From: Pyrenopolyporus hunteri
Lineage: Eukaryota > Ascomycota > Sordariomycetes > Xylariales > Hypoxylaceae
Assembly (NCBI GenBank): GCA_902806595.1
Contig: CADCXC010000003.1
Location: 1,674,001-1,738,000, forward strand
DNA length: 64,000 bases
Direction: 5' to 3'
Shown: piece after piece, positions 36,680-47,529 of the stretch
Numbering within the stretch: the first letter of the stretch is position 1
Layout: each line of letters begins with the position of its first letter
Program-made: the position numbers and the translations under genes
The notes under the pieces: generated by a model
Seen by the model: the letters and a program-made list of their open reading frames with translations, nothing else
What the model was told of the DNA's origin: nothing
Database searches by the model: none

Positions 36680-38412
36680 TCAAGGCAGCAAACCGGCAGT
36701 TTCGTCCAACGCCTTATTTAACAATTCCGTAGCTATAGGGTCTTGGGGGTGAATAGCCAACGCCTGGTGCAGTACCTCCACAGCCAAGTCGAACTTTCCT
36801 CCCTGCTCCATATATATCAGGCCCTTCGCGGCGAAGATGGCTGGGTCCTTGCCCCCTTGTCTTAGAACCTCATCAAACTGATCGAGCGCCTCGTCATAGC
36901 GCTTGGCGCGACGGTACGCGTGTGCTAGATTAATACGCGCCGAGATCCACGCGTTGGGTTCCGAGTCAATTTCCTCGGCGACCTCGAGGGCCTTTAGGAA
37001 GAGCGTGGCAGCATCCTGGGGATGATCCTGGTGGTAATAAACGACGCCCATCTCGTTGAGCAAAAGCGGGTCCGTCTTGCAGAGGCCATAGGCCGTCTTG
37101 AGGAACTCGTCGGCTAAGGTCATATTGTTAAGTGCGTGGTTTTGCATCCCTAAGAAGACCTGCGGCAAGTGTGTACCCATGAATAGTCGCGCGGCGGTCG
37201 AGTAAGCCGAGATGGCCTGGTCGTGCTCGCCCTCGGCCGCGAACGTGTGCGCGAACCCGATCCAGGCCGGTCCGAAGTGAGGATCCATCATGCTAGCTTT
37301 ACTAAAGTAGCGCCTGGCCTCGGCGATTTTGTCGATTGCGAAGTAGTAGATACCCACAGCGAGCCAAGTGCAGGGCTCTTCCGGATGTGTGTCGGCAAGA
37401 TCATGCGCTATCAGGAAGAGCACGTTTTTCCTTCCTAGTTCGTATAAGCAAGCTAAGTGCAAAGGATATATGCTGAAGTTGTATTTGTCCTCTTGGAGTA
37501 CGGAATCGGTGATGGCTAGCGCGTCTTTATATCTGCATTGCGTGTATAGTAAATCTGCTCGGGCGAGTAGCAGGTCTGGGTTTGTGGCGAGGTTGTAATG
37601 CGTAGATAGCGTTTCACAGGCGGTTGTGAAAGATGCAGGGTTTCGGTATTTTGAGAGCCGTGTGGTATAGAGCATCCTAGTAAACTCGGCGGCCTCTTGC
37701 GACGAGGACGAGTCTCCCGGGACGGTGATAGCATCGAAATCTAGCGACTCCAAGAATTGCCACTCCTCGTCGGGAGACATAAGTGAATTCTTCATTAACT
37801 GTTGAAATGCTTCGAAGCACTGGACGTCGATGCGAACAGCATCTTTGTAACACTCCTTTGCTCGGTCAAAGGCATTCTGCTTGGCATAGCAAATGCCTCG
37901 TAGAAAGCACATTGCGGCCTCGAAACGCCTATTAGCCGCCTCTTCCTCCGAGAGTCCATCTCTCCGCTCCTGCGCTCTAGCGGCGGCCCTCCCGTGGTGC
38001 GAGGCGGTAGAGCGCGTGCTCGTGTGCTGGGTTTTGCGCTTGTTCGCTGGATTAGATATTAAGTGAGTGGGGTTCCGCTCACCAAGCACCGCAAGGGCTT
38101 CGTCAAACCGGGACTGCTTGATAAAGCAGTGGCCGGCTAGATATCGACAAGACGGATTTCGAGAAATAAGGTCCTGCTTGGATAGAAAGGTCTGAGCCCT
38201 AGTGTAGTTCCCGGTGGCGAAATGGACTTGCGCCAGCCAGAATGCGTCATTATCATCGTCTGTAGTAGCGATTTAGCACAGGACATGGTAGGAAACTGTC
38301 CGACGTCCAACCTACTCGTTAATGCCAAAAGCTTGTCTCCGATGAAAATAGCAGATTCATACTGGGCCTTATTCAGGGCATCCTGCCTCCATTCGCGAAG
38401 GAAGCTCTCCAT
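36680..38412 (-). CDS. cdc16: Anaphase-promoting complex subunit Cdc16/APC6 (TPR protein)
   Basis: TPR scaffold subunit of the APC/C ubiquitin ligase, which drives metaphase-anaphase transition and mitotic exit. Two exons, 38412-38316 and 38259-36680, join in phase 1 to 558 residues. The first exon reads MESFLREWRQDALNKAQYES. After the 56-nt intron (donor GTAGGT) comes DDNDAFWLAQVHFATGNYTR, then SCRYLAGHCFIKQ and VLGERNPTHLI. Successive TPR helices follow, including PCTWLAVGIYYFAIDKI, FGPAWIGFAHTFAAEGEH and INLAHAYRRAKRYDEALDQF. The protein is somewhat short for Cdc16 but both ends look complete. The ATG at 38412 is the first in frame; the frame runs slightly upstream but only with non-ATG codons. 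It is nuclear and probably essential by family knowledge. Confidence 0.92.
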
Positions 38413-40195
38413 GCCTATGCGACCCGGCAAATAGGGTCATGGGGATTGGATAGAGTTAGTTTCGAGTAGTGTTTTGCGGTCGAGTCTGTTTTTGCGTGAG
38501 AACAAACGACGCGTCCAAACTGTGCTATCACAAAGCAACCGTGTCGATGAGCCCGTAGCAAGCCTAGGTAGGCAGATACCTACCTAAGGGAGCTTTCTAA
38601 TAAGGAGACGTATAGACTATTTCATTTTCTTGCCAGCAAGGCCAGCAGCAGTCTCTTTCCGTTTCGTCGCTTCGATGCGGTATCTTTTTTCTTATTTAAC
38701 ATTTCACGTGCGTCGATGTTGATGTTGATGTTGACTTTTTGGTTTTGATTTGATTTAATCTGATTTGACTCTCCCGCCGCGTAGTGGGGTTGAAGCCTTA
38801 GGCCAGTACCTAGGTACACCCTCTTAGCGCTAACCCCACTAATCGGATAGTGCTGACACGCCCACGCCCGACACGCCCGACACGCCTAACGTGCTGGGTA
38901 AGGTGAAAGAGGTAGGTGCAAAGCAAGCGGCTCGGGTGGCAACCCAACCCTTTTAAGCCGCATCCGCCGTCTCCAAACACGAACGACTTCAGTACACGTA
39001 CTCGCTAAGACGGTACCTACCCGGGTATTATATAATACATTACGGTACCTGAAGATTAATCCTCGTTTAGTACCTAGGTACATGTAGGTATTTCTTCCTC
39101 AAATAAGTGCACAAAGATGACAGCGTGAGACACTTATATATCAAACCACAAAATCACTTAACGACTCCATATCCTTACAAACCTACCTAGGTAGGCAAGT
39201 AATGTACAAATCGACTCTGCGCTGACACGGTACGGCCCCATTGCCCGCGGGGATCACAGAGACAAACATACCTTCTCTCTTTTGCCTCGCCACACCTCTT
39301 CTAAAGACTCCAGTCCGTATAATGTCTAGGTAGTTGTTAACAATAACTAAGCCCGTTAAGTCTTACCCGAATTCATTTGTTATTGATCTATTACATCCTC
39401 ACCCCCTCTTCAAGGACTAAATCTTTAGTCCATACAGTTTACGTCGTGACTACCTATGCTTTGTCCCTTCTTCATAATACATATGTCAACTTAACGCGTA
39501 TATCTTAACCAATTAATCCTAGCCGTCAACAATATACTTCCTCGGGCGTATGAATCTCGACTCGTCGGGCATAGGGAATTGCCGAGTATACCTACCTAAG
39601 TACCAATCAATTGGAAGCCATTGGATAGTACCTGGTATGTGCCTAGGTATGTATCGTGATGAATATTTCTCAGAGGGAGGAATCGTTAGCGGGCCCGGAC
39701 CCTCTAAATAACACCTAACAGGTGAAAACGGACATCTAGAAGAGTATGTCCGAATCCCTCATAGACCAACCCATTCAGTATTTCTCCAACTTTTATCATA
39801 CGAAACATCCACATACGAAACCATACCATGTTGATAAAAAGACTGATAAAAAGATCGTGACGTAGGTGATAGAGTGAAGTATACTGGATTGGTGCCCATC
39901 ACCATGAACCCTTCCTTCCCCCTTTTCATAAGTCCGCACCAGTTTTTGATTGGAAACAATAGCGCTGTTATGACACTCTCTTATTGTTAAGTAACTGGCT
40001 TGCTAACACCGAACAGAATGTTTGTTTAGTGAACGATGGGTGATGACCCATATAGACCGTGAAATTATATATAGGTGGTTAAGAGCCCTTCTTCTCGATC
40101 CCCCTACATCTCTCCAACATAAATTCAACCAACAACACAATCTACATATTCGATATCTTATTTACCACTTCTACAGAGTAATAAATCTGACTACA
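38413..40195. other. Intergenic Cdc16 to amidoligase, no gene seen
   Basis: This is the promoter side of both flanking genes. Many CCTAGGTACC/GGTAGGTA words occur at about 38567-38586, 38806-38816, 39013-39021, 39070-39092, 39183-39199 and 39593-39601. A GATGTTGATGTTGATGTTGA short repeat lies near 38714. No coding frame is convincing. Confidence 0.5.
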
Positions 40196-42547
40196 ATGGA
40201 CTCTCTGACGTTTAGCGTCGAGTTGGAGGCCGTATACTTCTACACCTTCGGGCCGGAAAAAGTTCAGCCGGATGGCTTACGACCTCCCGAAGACATGTCC
40301 GACTTGATCAGTCGGCTCAACATGCAAGGTAACGAAGTACCATGTGTGTGGAACTGCGCTGTAGGACCCGAGATGGTAAATCTCGTATGGCGGACGATTC
40401 ACCAGTTTGTTAACGCGCTTCCCCCAAATCAGCGTGGAACAGTCGTCCCCCCAGCTGGCAACTACTTCCTGAGCAAACACCAGGGCTGGACGGTTAGCGT
40501 CGACACGACCATAGAATTCAACCCGAACCAGCATCCCGAACACGCGGGCCTCCGGTGGATCGGTTTGCAAGTCCGGTCGCCGATGATGTACGAAGTCGAG
40601 GGTAGCTACAGGGAGATCGAACGCGTGGTGGACATGCTTCGTACTACTTTTAGAACCGCGATATCCCCATCTTGCGGCCTTCATGTGCAAGTTGGCCCCG
40701 GGTCCGGCCAGTTCCCGTTGGATATCCTTAAGACAATAGCTGCTGCCTGCTGGGGTGGTGACCTTGTCCTACAAGAAATGCATCCCCAAGAGCGCTGGCA
40801 CAATGAGCGTTGCCCGGGACCGCGCGACGCGTCCACGCTGGGACAGAATATGAAAAACTCCCCCGGCCTTGTAGAATCGCCTCATGTCCAAGAACGCATC
40901 AACAGTGTTCAGCCAAGAAGACTGTTAACCCAGTTCAAGCGCACCCTCGCTCGTAAGAAGGGTCTTGAGTCTCGTCCCAGAGTCAACGTCCTGGCAGGGG
41001 TGGAAGAGATCTTTCGCTGCGAAAGTAACCACGCCGTCGCAGCTCTGATGCGCACGGGTTCGCGCGGCGCCTATAATTTCGATAACTACTACCAGGACCC
41101 ATGTAATCGCACGGGGACCGGTGCGAATACTGTTGAGTTTCGCCAAGCAGCTGGCTCGTTAGACGGCCTCTGGGTATTAACCTATGCTCGCATCTGCGTC
41201 TCCATGCTGCGGTTTGCAGGACTCTCCGGCTCCCAGGATGCCGAGGGCTATCTGTGGCGGTTAGTTAACGACTGTTATCGCGCGGAGATAGACGCCAACG
41301 GGTACGACGTGATCGACTTCCTCTTGGATCTCGGACTACATCAAGAGGCCGCATTAGTGCAATCTAGAATGGCAAATGCTGGCGCTGTGACGGGAGCACC
41401 GCCGGCGCCTCAGCCCCAGCTGCCTATTCATAATCCTAACCCTAACCCTGCTCCGAACCCTATGCCTAACCCTATGCCTCAACCTCAACCTCAACCTCAA
41501 CCTCAACCTCAACCTCAACCTCAACCTCAACCTCAACCTCAACCTCAACCTCAACCTCAACCTCAACCTCAACTTCAACCTCAGCTCCAACCTAAGCTTC
41601 AACCTAAGCTTCAACCTCAGCTTCAACCTAAGCTTCAACCTAAGCTTCAACCGAAGCTTCAACCTCAATCTCAACCTAAATCTCAACCCAACCCTCTGCC
41701 TGGCCCTGTGCCTACGTCTACGCCTATGCCTAACCTACCTGCGGGTTTGCAGGCGCGTATGCCCCAACATAAGGGCAGCCACAAATCTACCTTCCAACCC
41801 AATCCTCAACCCAATCCTCAACCCAATCCTCAACCCAATCCTCAACCTAACCCTCAACCTAACCCTCAACCTAAGCTTGCGCCCAACCTGCCTACGTTTA
41901 TGCAGACGCCTCAATATGTCCCTACGCCCATTGTATCTGGGCCTACGCCTACGCCTGCACCTACGTTTAACCCTTTGCCTGGCCCTAAGGCTGCGCCTAA
42001 CCCTAACCCTGCACCTAATCCCGCACCGAAGTCTAAGCCTAAGGCGATGTTTATGCCTACGCCTGACCCTACGCCTGTGCATAAGTCTACAATCAACCCT
42101 ACGCCCGCGAAGACGTTCATGCCTATGCCTAAGCTCGTGGCTAACCCTGGTCTACCAACACCCGTATCTAGTAACCCTACTCTCCAAACGCCTGTCTCTA
42201 GCAATCCTGCTCTACCACCGCCTATGCCTGGTAATCCTAGTCTAGCAATGCCTGACCCTACGTTTACACCTACGTTCATTCCTAGAACTATGCGTGGCGC
42301 TGCTTCTAGACCTATCTCTGATTGCGTCTCCAACCCCAGGTTCGATGGACGGGGAAGAGGAAGACACGGGACGCTCTTTGGCTTTGGTAGAGACGGCAGG
42401 GTCCGCTTAGAAAGGCAAGCCAGACGACTGGTGGCAGGACCTTGTCTTTCGGGCCGTGTTAACAAGAGATGTCCGGACCGGAGGGGGTGCCCGGACCAGA
42501 TCCAGGTGAATGTGAAGTTAAATCGTTTGGAGGATCGCTTACCATAA
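40196..42547 (+). CDS. Amidoligase-like enzyme with long P-x repeat tail
   Basis: A single exon of 783 residues. Residues about 1-395 resemble the putative amidoligase family (Amidoligase_2, glutamine-synthetase/COOH-NH2 ligase-like). The start MDSLTFSVELEAVYF carries the family's N-terminal F-x-x-E strand. SPSCGLHVQVGPG and GANTVEFRQAAGSLDGLWV match the G-x-H-V and E-F-R motifs expected in the active site. Such enzymes are thought to form amide bonds with ATP; the substrate is unknown. From residue about 413 the protein turns into PQ/PN/PK/PL dipeptide repeats encoded by hexanucleotides (to about residue 700), then a basic Arg/Gly-rich end (RFDGRGRGRHGTLFGFGRDG). I chose the ATG at 40196 because it sits just before the first family strand; an in-frame ATG near 40045 would add about 50 residues with no family match. 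Confidence 0.75.
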   Translation: MDSLTFSVELEAVYFYTFGPEKVQPDGLRPPEDMSDLISRLNMQGNEVPCVWNCAVGPEMVNLVWRTIHQFVNALPPNQRGTVVPPAGNYFLSKHQGWTVSVDTTIEFNPNQHPEHAGLRWIGLQVRSPMMYEVEGSYREIERVVDMLRTTFRTAISPSCGLHVQVGPGSGQFPLDILKTIAAACWGGDLVLQEMHPQERWHNERCPGPRDASTLGQNMKNSPGLVESPHVQERINSVQPRRLLTQFKRTLARKKGLESRPRVNVLAGVEEIFRCESNHAVAALMRTGSRGAYNFDNYYQDPCNRTGTGANTVEFRQAAGSLDGLWVLTYARICVSMLRFAGLSGSQDAEGYLWRLVNDCYRAEIDANGYDVIDFLLDLGLHQEAALVQSRMANAGAVTGAPPAPQPQLPIHNPNPNPAPNPMPNPMPQPQPQPQPQPQPQPQPQPQPQPQPQPQPQPQLQPQLQPKLQPKLQPQLQPKLQPKLQPKLQPQSQPKSQPNPLPGPVPTSTPMPNLPAGLQARMPQHKGSHKSTFQPNPQPNPQPNPQPNPQPNPQPNPQPKLAPNLPTFMQTPQYVPTPIVSGPTPTPAPTFNPLPGPKAAPNPNPAPNPAPKSKPKAMFMPTPDPTPVHKSTINPTPAKTFMPMPKLVANPGLPTPVSSNPTLQTPVSSNPALPPPMPGNPSLAMPDPTFTPTFIPRTMRGAASRPISDCVSNPRFDGRGRGRHGTLFGFGRDGRVRLERQARRLVAGPCLSGRVNKRCPDRRGCPDQIQVNVKLNRLEDRLP
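41435..42285 (+). repeat. Coding hexanucleotide repeat array (CCTCAA/CCTAAC/CCTAAG)
   Basis: In-frame six-base units specify Pro-x pairs. The array opens with telomere-like CCTAACCCTAACCCT at 41435. It then has about 16 uninterrupted CCTCAA units (41477-41572), CCTAAGCTTCAA units to about 41665, and a 12-base unit CCCAATCCTCAA at about 41797-41850. More degenerate CCTA-N-N units run to about 42285. The reverse strand therefore also reads open as Arg/Leu repeats, which are a shadow. Confidence 0.85.
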
Positions 42548-43522
42548 AGCACATGGTCCGAGTTTGACATTTTGATGATTGCAACGACCAAGTCAATATA
42601 ATGGGCGATAAGCTTCGAAGCTACCTCGAATAGCGTGCACGACGTTAAGGGGCGGCGAACCTCATGGGATCTTGGGACTACCTATCTAGCACGTAAGGTA
42701 TGTTTAGCATGTTTAGCATGTTTACCTAGTATATTTAGCATGTTTAATATCAATTAGGGGCTTAAATAGGATAATATACATACTGTACCTGTCTACCTAA
42801 CTATTCGAAGGATATTATATGTTGATAATTGTGATAGCGAAAAAAAGGAGGGACGATATAGTATACTCCACCTCAGTTGAAGGAAACATCTCCTAATATA
42901 GGTAGCTAAGAAGGAAAGAAGAAAAAAAAAGGTTCGTGTTTCTTGCATAAATCAATAGTTGCGAAATAGAAAGGTCTATGCCGGGAGGCCGAACAGCGGA
43001 TATAATAGGAAGTATTATACGACGCCACGCCGGGGCCAAGCGCAAAGGAGCGCTGGTGGGAGATTTGGGGGTAGGGGGTTTCATCCCGCATATGCAAGCC
43101 ACAGGTTATAGCCTCGTCATTGGTGAGATTAGAGGCTCCCGAACGTCGATTCTCTACTCTTTCTGGCGATTGCCAAGTCCCCCAGGGCAGCGTCTGCGTG
43201 GTGGGTGACGTAGTACGGTTCACCAAAAGCTCGTGCCGTCTTTGCCGAGTGTCTTGGGTTATTTTCGGTGCCTATAGCTGATATTTATCAGGAAAGGAGA
43301 GGTTGTTGATAATTGTGAGCGAAAGAAGGAAAAAAAAAATAGAAATCTCTGAAACTGTGTAACTATTAGATGAATAGTGATTTTTTATTCTATTTCTTCA
43401 CCATCGGATTTCTTACTTTCGCAGATGCTTGATCATGGTATAAACTACGAGAATACCACTCACAACCCCGTAGAGTGAGTCTCACAACATTTAAACCTAG
43501 TCGCTATCTTCGGCTGGCTGCA
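42548..43522. other. Intergenic with TTTAGCATG short repeats
   Basis: No gene is seen. A run of TTTAGCATG-type units lies at about 42700-42750. A-rich runs are near 42840-42847, 42921-42930 and 43330-43340. Overlapping short frames on both strands at 42893-43226 have no recognisable content. Confidence 0.5.
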
Positions 43523-44515
43523 ATGCTCGGCGTTTATAAGTGGTCGGGCGTGGCCATACTGGCATTGCTTCTAATAGGTAGACCTCGAATACATAAGACA
43601 CCTCGGGACCAGAACTAGACTAATATCTAAAATCGAACAGTCTTTTTCTTCACCCAGACCGTCGACGTCCAATACCAATGGAACCGCCTCGCTCACGGAA
43701 AAGACAAGACGGATAAAATATCTAAAGATGGCCCCATAGCCGGAGGAACGCCCCTGCGCATCATGTTCCTAGGGGCCTCGATCACGCGCGGCGAGGTCTC
43801 GACCGGCGACAGAGGGTATCGGAAGCAGCTCCGCGACAAGCTCACGGCGCTCGGCAACCAAGTGAACTTCGTCGGCTTCAACCGGTTCGGCGACTTCCCC
43901 GACAACGACCTCGAAGGCTACGGGGCCAACCGCATCCGGCAGATCCGCGAGCACGCGGCGCAGGCCGTGCCGTACCTGCAGCCGAACCTCGTGCTCATCC
44001 AGGTCGGCACGAGCGACTGCTTCCAGAAGGACGACCCGGCCAACATCCTGGCGCGCATGCGCGACCTGGTCGAGTACCTGCTGGAGGCGTCGCCGCGCGC
44101 CGCCGTGATCATGTCGACGGTGCTGACGACGCCGGACGCCGAGTTCGAGCCGTGCATGAGGAGCGCCAACGCGCAGATCCGGCAGGTCGCCGCGGACCTG
44201 GCGCGCGAGGAGAGGCCGGTCGCGCTGGCCGAGATGCACTACGACCAGGGGCTGCCGCGGCGCCCGCGGCCCGAGGACATCGGCAACGACCGCATACACC
44301 CGACCGACGAGGGGTACTTCATGATGGGGGACATCTTCATGGAGAAGATCCGCGAGGTCGAGGAGAAGGGCTGGATCAAGTATCCCGTCGACAATGGCAT
44401 CGCCCTGGATGGCGAGGCTAGCAGGGAGGTGGAAGACCAGTTAAAGGAGAAGGCTCAGAAGGAACATCCCTTGAGGCGTAGAGAAAGAAAAGATACAGAC
44501 GCTAAAGGGTGGTGA
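43523..44515 (+). CDS. SGNH/GDSL hydrolase with N-terminal membrane anchor
   Basis: Probable esterase or lipase-like hydrolase, secretory or membrane-bound. Two exons, 43523-43577 and 43641-44515, join in phase 1 (donor GTAGAC, acceptor GAACAG) to 309 residues. The join creates a hydrophobic N-terminal segment VAILALLLIVFFF before VDVQYQWNRL, suitable as a signal anchor. SGNH blocks are MFLGASITRGE (nucleophile S65), LVLIQVGTSDC (block III-like) and NDRIHPTDEGY with D235 and H238 as the catalytic dyad. The open frame on its own starts at an internal ATG (43763) directly in block I, so the upstream exon is needed for a complete fold. The C-terminus is a charged Lys/Arg/Glu tail. Codons are strikingly GC-rich at third positions. 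Substrate is unknown. Confidence 0.85.
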
Positions 44516-47500
44516 TGATGGCTGTACAGTTTGCTTAGGTGTGCGCCAATAACCTTGCTCGTTGAGGCTTCGATATGAGGTTGTATTAGTAACGTTCACG
44601 GCTATGGTATCGCTCGAGAGTACATAAGGGAAGATATACCCTAGATGGTGGGCTGTCGTTTTGCATAGAATTTGTGTAATAGAGATGCTTGATCCGTTTG
44701 TCATACTGTATCACATTTCTGGATTCTAATTCATTGCGGTACTTGCAGCAAGAGACTCAACGCTTACTTCCTGTTTTGCTAGAAGGAATAGCTCGATAAA
44801 GTCGTTTTCAAACCATAGGAAAGTTCTTGGTTTGTAAGACATTTGTCTCATGTTTAGGAAGTAGGTATAGCTTCTAGTGTTCCGTTCTTAGGCACATTAA
44901 ACAGGGCTCAGAAAGAAATGACTTAAGACTCAATATGTGGTGGGTTACGTAATTGATTTAAACCAAAAATCAGCATCGCCATGTTAATTTACCAGATCAC
45001 CTAATATATAGGACCTCGACTAAGGCGTAACTTGTCATTAAATCTGGTATTCTTAGTGGCCATTTAGAGGCGCATATTCCACTGTCAGCGAAGAGGAATA
45101 TCACCGTAGACAGGAATGACTCTACTACCGTATTACCTAGGTCTAACCAACCTAGGAGTTGGGGTTGTAAGCCACATTTGTTAGAATAATAAGCTAGGTA
45201 CTCACAGCACTGTAGACGAACGCCTCAATATTGACATGGGGGCCGAGAAGCCCTGGTCCTGTAGGAGCCAAGCCGGCTAATCCCGGTCGTTGGTTGTCTA
45301 TTCCTGTACGATTCGAACCAAGATCCATACAAACGGGTATACTATGTGCGTCAGCTGCCAGGCACAATGTAACTACGGGCTACCAACAGGGACCCCTCTA
45401 TCAATGTACGTAGGGCGGGCAAGGGTGTCTGGCGCCGTACAAACATGTCGTTTGGTGCTGTACTAAGAACTCTAGATCCTCACTCAGTAGCAATTGTAGA
45501 TACAAAGGATATAAGCTTATATCAACTTAGGTCAAGTAACCAACTCTTTGCTCGTCTTTGTTTATCACGTCTCAAGTAGATAGATAGCTCCGTAATGCCC
45601 CTCAACTCAAACACCTACAACGGAGACGGTCAAATGAATCTTAGTGTTTGCATCGCGCGATTATTTTATATTACCAATGAGACCTGAAACCGAACACTGT
45701 CCTATGCCATTGCGGTTCACCGATCCGTATTCTGTTTGAGGCAATACGGCTCTTTTATTACGATGAAATTTAACCATACTCTCTTAGGAATGGACATCCG
45801 CCCAAGGATTGTCGAAGGCTCTGGTAATGGGGACATGGATCCTCTTGAGGGGTTGACTGTTGCAACAAAATTAGAGCAAGCATTATGCTATAGGGAGGAA
45901 GAGGATTACGATTACCCCCGGACCCACTCCTAAACTACTAGAGATTTTTACGGTACGTACTTCTCATATATTTACATCCTCTAAACTTCTAGGCAGGGGC
46001 CCGGCAATTATCAATCAATTTTGACTTGAGTGTTCCATCATAAAGACCACATAGAACATAATGTAATAGACTTCTAATATTTTACAATCTGCGCTCTGGC
46101 GAATAGACCTAGTATATAAGTGAATGGCTTCAACCTCCGAGGTAACAGTAACAGTAGATAGTCGATATAGCAGCAACAGTATTAGATCTTTTCCTACTTC
46201 TATTACTTACACGTCTCTACCCTCCAGCACCAAACTATCCATTCCCACAACCTACTGCAGGTACCAACCCACAGCGCTCCTTAGCGCCCTATCTCTCTTC
46301 GCCCTTACATTAGCGGCACCCGGATCCAGCCCCGGCGCTCCCCACCAAACACTCCAGCGGCTATCTCCATAAAACCCACTATGACCGATTCTCGTCCTCG
46401 GTCGGGGTTCTGGGGTGCAGGACCCATATGAGCCGTGTAGCATACTATAGTCGGTGGAAAGAAGTATCGTACTTGTACGGTCTCTTTTTAACCATATATT
46501 ACGCCTACTGTGGCTGTTAGACATGGCCTGCGACAACCTTTGCGTCAAAACCAGCGCGGGGCTTAGTTAGGTATTTACGTGTAGGGATATGGTTTTTGTT
46601 AGAGGGTGTGAGGGGCATATGCTTGGGTGGGTAGGAAATGCGTCTTTAGATAATTCTGCGAATTCGTAGTGCTCTGTAGGTTATTATGAAGTGTGATATA
46701 TTATTTTATTAGCTTCCGGCTGTTATTCATTAGAAATACCAGATGTGAGTATATACATTTGTTTAAGTAATAGTTACGGAGCTTGAATAGTTAGCGATGC
46801 TATTGAAAGTTTTATCCATGCTAAAAGCTAAGGCTCGTTGGCATCTAGTCCTAATGCCATGCAGATGTCTTTCTAGACGGCTCATTCTAATTGTAGCATT
46901 ATGCCTACTATAAACTTAGCGTGTGTCCGCTATAGATTTAGGCCGCTCAGCGCGCCACTAGGGAGCTTCATTAGCGTAATCGATTGGCCTCTAGGTCTGA
47001 CATGTTGCTGGCAGCGTCTACTACCCCGCCACAATCCCTAGGGTCTTCTGTAGATATTGTGCTGTACTATTACGTTCACCACCACGCCTCACGTCAATGT
47101 CAAGAAATGAAAAGACCTCAAATATGGGATTACACTTTCGTGTATTGAGTAGCTAGCTATCTATCCAGAGACGTCTCAGAGCCTACCTATTTTCTTTTAC
47201 ACAGCCAAACGATAACACACTCAACACCTTTGCAATGCAATTAGCGGCCCTTAAGGGGAATCCAAATACGGAAAGATCGCGACCCTCCCAATGACTCCGG
47301 CTACAAAAAAGTGTAGACAACCCCCCCAAAAAGCAATGCCTGCGACCTCCTTCACCCATTCCTAGTCAGCGCGAGCTGTCATTGGCCTTGCGCCTTTCTT
47401 CGTCCCTTCGTCCAATTACGTCCCCAGGGCTATCATGACCCTTCCTAATATTACATCGACTTCCTATACTTGTCATCCTTGAGAAATTTACGATCTCATA

Positions 47501-47529
47501 GATGACGAGAGCCGTTCGGTATCAATGGA
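44516..47529. other. 3-kb gene-free stretch
   Basis: No supported gene. The only frame worth a look is 46124-46372 on the plus strand, 82 codons rich in Ser/Thr with one hydrophobic patch and a TATATAAG box just upstream. It has no signal peptide at the start and no family match, so I do not call it. Composition is ordinary. Confidence 0.5.

Noticed and set aside
41354..42591. Arg/Leu-repeat frames on the minus strand of the amidoligase repeat
   Set aside because: Hexanucleotide repeats stay open in several frames; only the plus-strand frame continues from an enzyme domain.
43769..44299. 176-codon minus-strand frame opposite the SGNH hydrolase
   Set aside because: Arises from strong third-position GC bias on the coding strand.
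45300..45325. GATTCGAACC resembling a tRNA B box on the minus strand (also near 34284)
   Set aside because: No matching acceptor stem, A box or cloverleaf could be built around either site.
46124..46372. Possible small Ser/Thr-rich protein with a hydrophobic patch
   Set aside because: No signal peptide at the start, no family match and low-complexity repeats of AACAGTA-type codons.
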